Assembly (NCBI RefSeq): GCF_000688455.1
Contig: NZ_JIAL01000001.1
Location: 434,001 to 498,000 of the forward strand
DNA from: Pseudacidobacterium ailaaui
Lineage (GTDB): Bacteria > Acidobacteriota > Terriglobia > Terriglobales > Acidobacteriaceae
DNA: 64,000 bases
Direction: 5' to 3'
In this document: positions 17,867 through 25,314 of the stretch, in pieces
How the letters are laid out: each line of letters opens with the position of its first letter
Numbering within the stretch: the first letter of the stretch is position 1
Notes under the pieces: generated by a model
Seen by the model: the letters and a program-made list of their open reading frames with translations, nothing else
Database searches by the model: none
Told to the model about the DNA's origin: nothing
Made by a program: the position numbers and the translations under genes

Positions 17867-18550
17867 TTAGCCCTGGGACGTTGGTTTGAATCCGATGGAA
17901 TAACCCAGCCCGCGTATGGTCTGGATCAGCGCCGACTCTCCGGTGTCTTTTAATTTGCGGCGCAAATAATTCACATAGACATCCACTACATTCGTACCGG
18001 CCTCCGGGTTCATCCCCCATACCTGCCGCAACAGGTCCGTGCGCGGAACGCAGCGTCCCCGGTTCAGCAACAGAAATTCGAGCAAGGCAAACTCTTTATT
18101 GGTCAGCTGCACAGACTCGCCGCCCCGTACTGCAGTCCGCTCCACACGATGGACCTCCAGGTCGGCATAACGGAGCACCAGGCCCGCTCCTTGCCGCCGC
18201 CGCATCACGGAGCGGCAACGCGCACGCAGCTCACGCAGAGAGAACGGTTTCAGCATGTAGTCATCGGCACCCATCTCCAGACAGCGGACCCGGGTCTCGA
18301 TTCCCTCTCTGGCCGTCAGCACCAGGACCGGCGCTTCCTCGCTTACCGATCGCAAAAACCGCAGGACTTCCATCCCGTCCCGCTGCGGCAAATCCAGGTC
18401 CAGCACGGTAAGGTCCGGCATCTCTGACACAAACATCTCCATCGCTTTCAATCCGTCCTGGGCCAGCATCACCTGGTGCCCCTCTGCCTCAAACCCCCGG
18501 CACAAAAACCGCGCCAGTGCCGGATCATCGTCTGCGACCAATAACCGCAT
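17867..18550 (-). CDS. OmpR/PhoB-family response regulator
   Basis: A 227-residue transcription factor. The receiver is canonical: acidic pocket ADDD at 6-9, phosphoacceptor in LTVLDLDLPQRDGMEVLRF, the Thr in VLVLTAREG and Lys in DDYMLKPFS. The C-terminal winged helix (about 125-220) has SVQLTNKEFALLEFLLLNRG and TNVVDVYVNYLRRKLKDTG, the DNA-recognition part, ending in IRGLGYSIGF. No histidine kinase is adjacent. It is the first gene of the flagellar operon, 17 bp before the NtrC-like gene, so it probably takes part in flagellar control (inference). The ATG at 18550 follows GAGGGAATTCC. Confidence 0.93.
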   Translation of the reverse strand: MRLLVADDDPALARFLCRGFEAEGHQVMLAQDGLKAMEMFVSEMPDLTVLDLDLPQRDGMEVLRFLRSVSEEAPVLVLTAREGIETRVRCLEMGADDYMLKPFSLRELRARCRSVMRRRQGAGLVLRYADLEVHRVERTAVRGGESVQLTNKEFALLEFLLLNRGRCVPRTDLLRQVWGMNPEAGTNVVDVYVNYLRRKLKDTGESALIQTIRGLGYSIGFKPTSQG

Positions 18551-18879
18551 CTGGAATTCCCTCGCTGCATTCAACTTCTCTTGTATTGCGGTGGGAACAC
18601 AAGAAATGCATGAGTGAAATCTGCTGAAGAGATTTTGTATTGGGAAAGCTCCGGCTGGTGTTTCAAGATGGGAATCCGTGCCAAAAATCTCGCCCCGGAA
18701 GCCTTGACATGCTCCTTTGGTCAGAAAGCAGATCGTCCGGAAAAGGAGCGAGGCCGGGCAGAAAACACCTTCGCCTCGACTCTGCAGGAAAGCCGCCAAG
18801 ACCCTGGATCGCCTTAGCGGAAAATTTCCTGGCTCAAATTTTCCTCCACGATTCGCTTTTTATTCGCTAAAATACGGGC
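18551..18879. promoter_or_regulatory. Divergent control region of the flagellar operon and lexA
   Basis: A 329-bp stretch without a convincing gene. It must hold the promoter of the minus-strand flagellar operon and that of lexA. The 8-mer TTGTATTG occurs twice (about 18581 and 18635), about 55 bp apart and upstream of the response regulator; on the minus strand it reads CAATACAA and could be a binding site or part of -10 boxes. The lexA-proximal end has the repeat and -10 listed separately. Confidence 0.5.
18851..18873 (+). promoter_or_regulatory. lexA -10 box with candidate LexA operator
   Basis: ATTCGCT occurs twice (18851-18857, 18862-18868), giving TTCG-N7-TTCG, similar in layout to the GTTC-N7-GTTC direct repeat bound by alphaproteobacterial LexA. 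The second copy touches TAAAAT at 18868-18873, which lies 6 nt before the ATG. Autoregulation by LexA would be expected; the operator sequence in this phylum is inferred here, not known to me. Confidence 0.4.
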
Positions 18880-19485
18880 ATGGCAGTTACGCGACGGCAA
18901 AAAGAGGTGCTGGATTTCATTTCCGGCTTTGTGCAACGCAACGGCTACTCCCCCTCCTTTGAAGAGATTGCCCGGGGACTGGGCCTCAAGTCGCTGGCCA
19001 CCGTCCACAAGCACATCACCAATCTGCAAAACAAAGGGCTGCTTGAGCGGGCACACAACCGCAGCCGCTCGATTGACGTCCTGCCACCCCGCAGCAAATC
19101 GACGCTACCGGACCGCCTGCCCCTCGCAGGCCGGATTGCGGCCGGTTTTCCGGTTGAAGCCCCGGAGACGGCCGAAAGCATCTCTCTGGGTGACATCATT
19201 GGCAGCCGTGATGTCTTCGTGCTTCAGGTACGCGGCGATTCGATGCGCGATGAGCACATCGTGGACGGCGATTATGTCCTGGTGGAAAGGACGCAGACCG
19301 CGCATCAGGGAGAAATTGTTGTTGCGCTCGTCAACGGTGCGGAGACAACGCTGAAACGCTACTATCTCGAAGGCCACACGGTCCGTTTGCAGCCTTCCAA
19401 TGCAGAGATGGAGCCGATTTACGTCCCGGCAGAGCAGGTTGCAATCCAGGGGCGGGCGTTGGGCATTCTTCGAAGATATGCCTGA
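18880..19485 (+). CDS. lexA: SOS repressor LexA
   Basis: Repressor of DNA-damage genes that cleaves itself when RecA is activated, 201 residues. The N-terminal winged helix (1-65) has RRQKEVLDFISGFVQRNGYS and PSFEEIARGLGLKSLATVHK. The linker contains the Ala88-Gly89 cleavage site (RIAAGFP). The S24 peptidase domain has the catalytic Ser121 (GDSMRDE) and Lys159 (ETTLKRYY). The ATG is 6 nt after a -10 box and has no Shine-Dalgarno, so the mRNA may be leaderless. It stands alone and is convergent with trxA. Confidence 0.97.
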   Translation: MAVTRRQKEVLDFISGFVQRNGYSPSFEEIARGLGLKSLATVHKHITNLQNKGLLERAHNRSRSIDVLPPRSKSTLPDRLPLAGRIAAGFPVEAPETAESISLGDIIGSRDVFVLQVRGDSMRDEHIVDGDYVLVERTQTAHQGEIVVALVNGAETTLKRYYLEGHTVRLQPSNAEMEPIYVPAEQVAIQGRALGILRRYA

Positions 19486-19493
19486 AATAAAAA

Positions 19494-19512
19494 GGCCTGC
19501 GCATGGCAGGCC
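19494..19512 (-). terminator. Intrinsic terminator of trxA
   Basis: GGCCTGC (19494-19500) and GCAGGCC (19506-19512) form a 7-bp GC stem with a 5-nt loop. On the minus strand it is followed by TTTTT. It lies 27 bp after the trxA stop and overlaps the end of the lexA transcription unit. Confidence 0.75.
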
Positions 19513-19538
19513 CCTTCACACATAGGTCGGAATTCGAT

Positions 19539-19871
19539 TTAACCGATGACGCGCGCAATACTGCGGGCAATGGTGTCCTTCGGGACATAACCGACAATCT
19601 GGTCAGCCACCTTTCCCCCCTTAAAGAGCAGCAATGCAGGGATCCCGCGGATGCCATAGCGCATGGGGGTCGCCTGATTGCGGTCCACGTCCATCTTCAT
19701 CACCTTCAGCTTTCCGCTGTACTCAGAGGCAACCTCATCGACGATCGGTGCAAGGGCCTTACAGGGACCACACCATGCGGCCCAGAAATCTACCAGCACA
19801 GGCTGATCTGACTGGAGCACCTCCTGCTCAAAGTTTGTATCGTTGACTTCTGCTACTGCCAGACCTGCCAT
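19539..19871 (-). CDS. trxA: Thioredoxin
   Basis: Dithiol-disulfide oxidoreductase of the cytoplasm, 110 residues. The active site WCGPC is at 33-37 (VLVDFWAAWCGPCKALAPIV). The cis-proline loop is GIRGIPALLLFKGGK, and GYVPKDTIARSI ends the fold; all are typical of class I thioredoxin. The ATG at 19871 follows an excellent ribosome site, AAAGGAGGAGC; an in-frame codon at 19976 adds an unrelated extension and is rejected. It is monocistronic. Confidence 0.97.
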   Translation of the reverse strand: MAGLAVAEVNDTNFEQEVLQSDQPVLVDFWAAWCGPCKALAPIVDEVASEYSGKLKVMKMDVDRNQATPMRYGIRGIPALLLFKGGKVADQIVGYVPKDTIARSIARVIG

Positions 19872-19993
19872 GCTCCTCCTTTTTGTGGTGCAAATTTCAT
19901 CTTCTTTGATGATAAATGCAGGGGAAAGGTCGCAACAGGGGTGAAAATCCAAAATAGAATCCTGCCGTTTTCCCACTTGGCCGAAAATGAGAA

Positions 19994-20033
19994 AGGCGCC
20001 CGGACTCGAATCGCTTCAGAGTCTCAGGCGCCT
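19994..20033 (-). terminator. Hairpin downstream of thrC-thrB
   Basis: AGGCGCC..GACTC (19994-20007) pairs with GAGTC..GGCGCCT (20019-20033) with a 2-nt internal mismatch. On the minus strand TTTCTCATTTTC follows, so it probably terminates the thrC-thrB transcript, whose last stop is at 20140. Confidence 0.5.
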
Positions 20034-20139
20034 GGAGCAGCCCTCCCCCAGAACTGCCCACGATTGGAAGCTACTATCTTAGGTCGGTGATGTAAAGCAA
20101 ACTTTGGTAACCAAATCGTACTTTCCCGGTAAAGTTGAC

Positions 20140-21057
20140 CTATTTCGCAGCATTTTGAAGAAAATGGGCCGGATCGAGCTCCATGTGGCAGGTGAGAATT
20201 TCGATCGGTTCGTCCACCACCCGCGCCCGAATTGCCTCCTGCACGCGATTCATCTGAAAATCCGATTCCACCAGCACGAGAACGGAGGGGCCGGCCCCGC
20301 TGAGGGTGACGCTCAGAACCTCTTCTTGTTCTGCTAAAGGCAACAGCTTTTTGAGCAAAGGGCAGACCTCGGCACGATAAGGCTGATGGAGCCGGTCCTG
20401 GGTCGCGGTCGGCATGACGTCACTGTGTCCTGAAGCGAATACCGCCGTCAGCAAGGCCACCCGCTGAATGTTGGCCACAGCATCCGCGCGGCTGAAGCTC
20501 TCTGGCACAGCTTTGCGTGAAAGATGGGTAGACAAAGGATTTTGGGGAACAACCACCAGCGCCCTCCAGTAAGAGCGGGGAGTCAGAGAGATCGCAACGA
20601 CCTCGTCATTGTGCCAGCAGGCAACGGTGTATCCGCCTAACCAGCAGGCCGCTGTGTTGTCCGGATGTCCTTCCATCCGCGATGCTTCTGTCAGAATCTG
20701 GCTGCGGTCCCAGTCAAGGTTGCCAAAATGCGCAGCCAGTGCCACTCCGGCCAGACGGGCTGCCGCCGAAGAGCCAAGGCCCATTCCTATAGGAATGCCG
20801 TTCTGGACCTTGAGAGACAGCGGCATGTCCTGGATACCCTGCTCCTTCAGGACCCTCTGATAGGTTTCAAGCAGGAGGTTGTTACTGACCGATCCACAGA
20901 TGTCAGCATTCCTCCCCCTGGCGGAAACCGAATACGCTTCGGCGGGCGTTGCTTCGACTTCCAGATACAGCGAGAGTGCCAGAGCCACTGCATCAAAGCC
21001 CGGCCCCAGATTGGCCGAAGTCGCAGGAAGTTTGATTTTGAATGATTGCTGGACCAT
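20140..21057 (-). CDS. thrB: Homoserine kinase
   Basis: Phosphorylates L-homoserine with ATP in threonine synthesis. GHMP-kinase fold of 305 residues: N-terminal KIKLPATSANLGPGFDAVAL (substrate and ATP part), the phosphate loop GIPIGMGLGSSAAA at about 90-103, and the C-terminal VTLSGAGPSVLVLV motif. The ATG overlaps the last base of the thrC stop (TAATG), so the two genes are translationally coupled and supply consecutive enzymes: ThrB product O-phosphohomoserine is the substrate of ThrC. Confidence 0.95.
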   Translation of the reverse strand: MVQQSFKIKLPATSANLGPGFDAVALALSLYLEVEATPAEAYSVSARGRNADICGSVSNNLLLETYQRVLKEQGIQDMPLSLKVQNGIPIGMGLGSSAAARLAGVALAAHFGNLDWDRSQILTEASRMEGHPDNTAACWLGGYTVACWHNDEVVAISLTPRSYWRALVVVPQNPLSTHLSRKAVPESFSRADAVANIQRVALLTAVFASGHSDVMPTATQDRLHQPYRAEVCPLLKKLLPLAEQEEVLSVTLSGAGPSVLVLVESDFQMNRVQEAIRARVVDEPIEILTCHMELDPAHFLQNAAK

Positions 21058-22421
21058 TATCTTCTAGCTTTCTCTAACTCTCTCAGTACCGAATCCACCG
21101 ACGCTTCCAGTTCGACCGCATTGCGTCGAGTTACTTCAATTTCGTCTCGTAAACTGCCAAACTCTTCCGGTTTGAGCAGGTCTCCGCGATGATAGGCAAT
21201 TGTATAGTCAGAATCCTTGAGAGTGTGTCCGGTCAAAAGCAGCACGACCCTTTCTTCCGGTCTGACTTTCCCTTGAAGCACCAGTTTTTTCAGGCCGGCA
21301 AGGGTCACAGCCGAGGCCGGCTCACATCCGATGCCTTCTGCCCCAATCTCGGCTTTGGCCAGTGCGATCTCGGCTTCATCCACCTGCTCGCACCACCCGC
21401 CCGATTTCTGGATGACCCGGACGGCCTTCTTCCATGACGCCGGATTTCCAATTCGGATAGCTGAAGCGCGCGTATCTGCCTGGACCGGTTCGAGTGTTTG
21501 TCCTGCATTTTTCTGCATGGCCCGGTATAACGGGTTTGCCCCCTGCGCCTGGATGACTGAAATTCTCGGCATTTTCAGGGTCAGTCCGAGATATTTCATC
21601 TCCTCAAAGGCCTTGCCCAGCGCCGAGCTATTCGCCAGGTTCCCTCCTGGAACGATGACGTGGTCGGGGACATCCCAATCCATGGCCTCGGCAATTTCGA
21701 GTGCAGGGGTCTTCTGCCCTTCCAATCGATACGGGTTTACAGAGTTCAGCAGATAGACCGGGGCCCTCCGGACAACCTCGGTAAGCACGCGGACGCAGCC
21801 GTCAAAATCGGTCTTCAGTTGTATGGTCAGGGCCCCGTAATCCATGGCCTGCGAAAGCTTGCCCCAGGCAATCTTGCCTTCCGGAATCAGTACCAGACTG
21901 CGCATCCCGGCACGGGCCGCATATGCCGCCATCGCCGCTGAGGTGTTGCCGGTCGAAGCACAAGCCACCCATTCATATCCCAGCTCATGTGCAACCGAAA
22001 GGGCGGCTGTCATTCCTGTGTCTTTAAAAGAACCGGTGGGGTTCATGCCTTGATGCTTGGCATATAGGCCCAAAATCCCTGTGGCGCGGGCCGCACGAGG
22101 CAGGTGATACAGAGGGGTGTTTCCTTCGCGCAGAGAAACAATGTTCTTCTCATCCTGCAGGACCTGCAGCAATTCGCGGAAGCGCCAGACTCCGCTCTGG
22201 TCGGCGTCCTCTCGGGAGCTGCGGCGCTCCTTCCAGAGCCATCGCAGCGCGCTGGCATTCGGTTTTCTCGCACCAGCGGCTGCTGTGCCGTCGCTCCACG
22301 AGGGATAAACGACCTCATAAAGATCGCTGCAGTGGGGGCAACGGAAATCGGCTTGTAGTTCACGCTGGCCAGATACACCGCCGCACCCGGTGCAGCGTAG
22401 TTGATGTCCTGAATTTTCCAT
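21057..22421 (-). CDS. thrC: Threonine synthase
   Basis: PLP enzyme that converts O-phosphohomoserine to threonine, 454 residues. It starts with a zinc-ribbon-like element (C10-x2-C13, C28-x2-C31), seen in a subgroup of threonine synthases. The PLP lysine is Lys133 in NPTGSFKDTGMTAA; ACASTGNTSAAMAAYAA binds the cofactor phosphate, and VPGGNLANSSALGKAFEEM is the conserved glycine loop. thrB follows with a 1-nt overlap. The aspartate-pathway gene hom is not in the window. Confidence 0.95.
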   Translation of the reverse strand: MENSGHQLRCTGCGGVSGQRELQADFRCPHCSDLYEVVYPSWSDGTAAAGARKPNASALRWLWKERRSSREDADQSGVWRFRELLQVLQDEKNIVSLREGNTPLYHLPRAARATGILGLYAKHQGMNPTGSFKDTGMTAALSVAHELGYEWVACASTGNTSAAMAAYAARAGMRSLVLIPEGKIAWGKLSQAMDYGALTIQLKTDFDGCVRVLTEVVRRAPVYLLNSVNPYRLEGQKTPALEIAEAMDWDVPDHVIVPGGNLANSSALGKAFEEMKYLGLTLKMPRISVIQAQGANPLYRAMQKNAGQTLEPVQADTRASAIRIGNPASWKKAVRVIQKSGGWCEQVDEAEIALAKAEIGAEGIGCEPASAVTLAGLKKLVLQGKVRPEERVVLLLTGHTLKDSDYTIAYHRGDLLKPEEFGSLRDEIEVTRRNAVELEASVDSVLRELEKARR

Positions 22422-22604
22422 GGGTATTTTTCGGGTCTGTTACTACCTTAAAGGCCAGGGGCCAGGTAGGCAAAATGGAATCGATGGAAGAAGTGGAATT
22501 GGAATGGAAACCATAGAGGTGTTTCCGATCCGAAAATTGGAGTTTTCCCTGAAATGTCATCCATCGCAGGCCGGTCCCCGGCACAAATCGTATAAAATCG
22601 GCGC

Positions 22605-23006
22605 ATGGAATCGCTGCTGACTCCGCGCGAAGCGGCGCTTCGCCTTGGCATTTCGTATCCCACCATCAAGCAGTGGCTCTACCGCGGCAAAATCCATGCG
22701 GTCCGGACCCCGGGAGGCCACTATCGCATCCCCGAAGCCGAGCTGGATGGGATGCTGCACAAGACGCAGAAGCCGGAAACACCGAAGCGCGAAATGATGC
22801 GCCGGCTCAGCGGGCGCAATCAACTGGTGGGCCGTATTGTTGAAATCAAAATAGACGGGCTGCTGGCGCAGGTCAAGCTCTCGATTGGAGGGCAGATCAT
22901 CCATTCGATTATCACTGCTGAAGCGGTCCGTGAGATGCATCTCCAGGTCGGAGAAACGGCCGCCGCCCTGATTAAATCCACTGAGGTAATGGTGCTGCGT
23001 GTATAA
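22605..23006 (+). CDS. HTH-TOBE (molybdenum-pterin binding) regulator
   Basis: A 133-residue two-domain protein. Residues 1-50 form a MerR/excisionase-type helix-turn-helix (LTPREAALRLGISYPTIKQW, then GGHYRIPEAELDGML). Residues about 68-133 form a TOBE/Mop domain (SGRNQLVGRIVEIKIDGLLA; AVREMHLQVGETAAALIKST), which binds molybdate or tungstate. The layout is like a minimal ModE built on a different HTH; such proteins usually respond to molybdate. It overlaps modA by 8 nt, so both are expressed together. TATAAAAT at 22591-22598 lies 6 nt before the ATG, again a leaderless arrangement. The effect on modA (repression or not) is unknown. Confidence 0.88.
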   Translation: MESLLTPREAALRLGISYPTIKQWLYRGKIHAVRTPGGHYRIPEAELDGMLHKTQKPETPKREMMRRLSGRNQLVGRIVEIKIDGLLAQVKLSIGGQIIHSIITAEAVREMHLQVGETAAALIKSTEVMVLRV

Positions 23007-23742
23007 GCTTTTACTGTTTCTGCTGCTTGCCCCTTCCGCCCTGGCCCAGAACCTTAGGGTCGCCGCTGCTGCCGACCTTCAGCCTGTGTTGCCCTTTCTT
23101 CTACAGCAGTTTGAGGCCAAAACACAGATCCATGTGGATGCCTCCTACCAATCTTCGGCTACTCTGGCGGCGCAGATTGAAAACGGCGCCCCCTTTGATT
23201 TGTTTCTGGCCGCGGACCTGTCCTTTCCCCGGCATGTCATCGCCGCCGGCCTTGCGGAAACCGCGGAGCCTGTACCGTATGCAAAGGGCACCCTCGTTTT
23301 ATGGGCGCGCAACGATGCGCCGTTCCAGCATCTTTCGCTCGATACCCTCCGCAGTCCGGAGCTGAAGACATTGGCCATTGCCAATCCGCAGCATGCGCCC
23401 TACGGGCGCGCGGCCGAGGCTTCGCTGCGCCATCTTGGCCTCTATGACCAACTCAAATCCAGACTGGTGGTCGCCGAGAATATTGCACAGACAGCGCAAT
23501 TTGTGGATTCCGGCAATGCGCAGGCCGGACTCATCTCTTTGACCTCTGCTGTTTCGGAGCGACTTCGCGCCCACGGACACTTCTTCGTCATGCCCCCGGA
23601 TTCCTATCCTCCGATCCTGCAGGGGGCTGTCGTGCTGAAACATGCAGCACACAAGCAGGACGCTCAACGACTTCTCGATTTTCTCCTCTCTCCGGAAGCA
23701 AAACAAGAGCTGTCGAAAAGAGGACTGGAACCAGCACAATAA
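22999..23742 (+). CDS. modA: Molybdate ABC transporter substrate-binding protein
   Basis: Periplasmic binding protein of 247 residues with a short signal peptide (YKLLLFLLLAPSALAQN). The mature protein has LRVAAAADLQPVLPFLLQQF, SSATLAAQIENGAPFDLFLA and HAPYGRAAEASLRHLG, the oxyanion-binding positions of ModA. It overlaps the HTH-TOBE gene by 8 nt. The permease and ATPase genes modB and modC do not follow; the next gene is a sigma factor 168 bp downstream, so the transporter is either encoded elsewhere or incomplete. Confidence 0.9.
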   Translation: MYKLLLFLLLAPSALAQNLRVAAAADLQPVLPFLLQQFEAKTQIHVDASYQSSATLAAQIENGAPFDLFLAADLSFPRHVIAAGLAETAEPVPYAKGTLVLWARNDAPFQHLSLDTLRSPELKTLAIANPQHAPYGRAAEASLRHLGLYDQLKSRLVVAENIAQTAQFVDSGNAQAGLISLTSAVSERLRAHGHFFVMPPDSYPPILQGAVVLKHAAHKQDAQRLLDFLLSPEAKQELSKRGLEPAQ

Positions 23743-23851
23743 AGAGGGTTAGTTCGAAAACCTTCCTGTGCTGCTCAGCGACAGAGAAATCCACCCAGTT
23801 CTGGCACCGGCCTGAAGATCCTCTGCTTTGAGAGATTTCACTCATTCGCAT

Positions 23852-23876
23852 GGAGCTTCCGGACGAAATTTGTCTC
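23852..23876 (+). promoter_or_regulatory. Candidate ECF-type promoter before the sigma factor gene
   Basis: GGAGCTT (23852-23858) and TGTCTC (23871-23876) lie about 34 bp before the sigma gene. Their order and spacing (12 bp between the motifs as drawn) resemble the GGAACTT...GTCT pattern of ECF promoters but are slightly short. Autoregulation would be usual for such sigma factors. The match is weak. Confidence 0.25.
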
Positions 23877-23909
23877 GAATATCCTCTTGCGGATGTATAG
23901 TTTTGGACA

Positions 23910-24593
23910 TTGGCAGTCCGTTGGCTTGGAGTAGCAAGATTCTGTATCGAGGTTAGTGGGTTGCAGTTCCAGACGTTTGACGACGCGTATCTTCACAACC
24001 TTCGTAAGGGCGATCGCCGCACGGAGGACCATTTCATTCAGTATTTCAGCGAGTTGATCCATCTCAAACTACGTTCCCGCGTACGGTCTGCCGAAGCCAT
24101 GGAGGACATCCGCCAGGAAACATTTGCCCGTGTATTTGCCCTGCTCCGCGGCAATGAGAACATCCGCAACCCCGCAGCACTGGGCGCTCTGGTCAATTCC
24201 ATCTGCAACCATGTCTTACTGGAGCATTACCGGGCGCACGCCCGCAGCGAGGCCATGGAAGATGTTTCTGAAATCGACCTCCATTCAAACCGTGCAGACG
24301 TCGTATCGGAAATCATCTCCAAAGACACACAGAAGATCGTGCGGGAGATCCTGGACAAGCTCAGCGAGCGCGACCGCAAATTGCTGAAAGGCGTGTTTCT
24401 TGAGGAACGCGACAAAGATGAGGTCTGCGCCGAACTGGGGGTGGCACGGGAGTACCTGCGGGTGCTGCTGCATCGCGCAAGGCAATCGTTTAAGTCCTTC
24501 TATATGAAGGAAATGGCCTCAAGCGCTTCCAATCGCAATCCACGGGGGCGAATGATGCGATACGTTTGGATTTTTACCGCACTATTTTGTTGA
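23910..24593 (+). CDS. Sigma-70 family (ECF-like) RNA polymerase sigma factor
   Basis: A 227-residue protein with sigma region 2 at about 24-105 (FDDAYLHNLRKGDRRTEDHF; AMEDIRQETFARVFALL) and region 4 at about 150-195 (LSERDRKLLKGVFLEERDKD; ELGVAREYLRVLLHRARQSF), and no region 3, as in ECF sigmas. It directs polymerase to a special promoter set. The start is uncertain: TTG at 23910 is the first codon of the frame and another TTG lies 17 codons on. The last ten residues (YVWIFTALFC) are hydrophobic and unlike a normal sigma C-terminus. The anti-sigma gene follows after 10 bp. Confidence 0.85.
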   Translation: MAVRWLGVARFCIEVSGLQFQTFDDAYLHNLRKGDRRTEDHFIQYFSELIHLKLRSRVRSAEAMEDIRQETFARVFALLRGNENIRNPAALGALVNSICNHVLLEHYRAHARSEAMEDVSEIDLHSNRADVVSEIISKDTQKIVREILDKLSERDRKLLKGVFLEERDKDEVCAELGVAREYLRVLLHRARQSFKSFYMKEMASSASNRNPRGRMMRYVWIFTALFC

Positions 24594-24603
24594 GGCTCAA
24601 AAA

Positions 24604-25284
24604 ATGGATCACACAGAAGCCATCAGGCAATCCGCTGTTGAAAAATACCTGCTGGATGAATTGGGCCCGGAAGATCGGGAGGCATTCGAAGGTCACTTCT
24701 TTACCTGTGAGGAATGCGCCGCAGACCTGCGAATGACTGCGCTGCTCATGGAGCAGTTCAAGCAAGAGCTCGCGCGTCCTCGCATCAGTCCCGTTGCGGC
24801 CGCAAGACCGGGCTGGAGCGCCGCTTTCCGGGCATTTTTCCGGCCCGCATTTGCGGTACCAGTCCTCGCGCTTCTGCTGGTCGTGGTAGGTTTTCAGAAC
24901 CTGGTGGTTTTCCCACAACTGAAGCAGAAGACTACCTTAAACTCGCAACCCCAGGTCCTGCCCTCGGTCAGCCTGGTTGGCGGCGGCAGCCGCGCCGCAG
25001 AAATCCGTACCCTCACCATCGCTCCGCAACGGCCATTTCTGCTTTTTGTAGACATACCGACAGACACCAGCTTTACAGGCTACCAATGTCTCCTCTATGG
25101 TCCATCCGGCAAGCTGCTGTGGCAAATTCCGTTGTCTTCCGAACAGGCAGCCAATACGGTTACGATTCAGGTGCCCTCGGACAGCGCACAGGCTGGCGTC
25201 AATACGCTGGTGGTCCAGGGAAAGAGTCCCAATGGAAGCGAAGTGGTCCTGGTAAAGTACCGCTTTCTGTTACAGATGCACTAA
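24604..25284 (+). CDS. Membrane-bound zinc-finger anti-sigma factor
   Basis: A 226-residue protein. The N-terminal anti-sigma zinc motif is H31-x3-C35-x2-C38 (HFFTCEECAADLR) within a helical domain that binds the sigma factor. One membrane helix lies at 81-104 (AFAVPVLALLLVVVGF). The C-terminal 120 residues (RTLTIAPQRPFLLFVDIPTD; AANTVTIQVPSDSAQAGVNT) look like a beta-sandwich and would be periplasmic, a place for signal input or proteolysis. It is 10 bp after the sigma gene and 30 bp before the next one, so the cluster is one transcription unit by spacing. Confidence 0.88.
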   Translation: MDHTEAIRQSAVEKYLLDELGPEDREAFEGHFFTCEECAADLRMTALLMEQFKQELARPRISPVAAARPGWSAAFRAFFRPAFAVPVLALLLVVVGFQNLVVFPQLKQKTTLNSQPQVLPSVSLVGGGSRAAEIRTLTIAPQRPFLLFVDIPTDTSFTGYQCLLYGPSGKLLWQIPLSSEQAANTVTIQVPSDSAQAGVNTLVVQGKSPNGSEVVLVKYRFLLQMH

Positions 25285-25314
25285 GAATCCTCAAATTTAC
25301 AGAATGGAAAGATC

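Noticed and set aside
19994-20033. tRNA-like GACTCGAATC segment
   Set aside because: It resembles a T-arm by chance, but there is no acceptor stem, anticodon arm or CCA context; it is better explained as a terminator hairpin.
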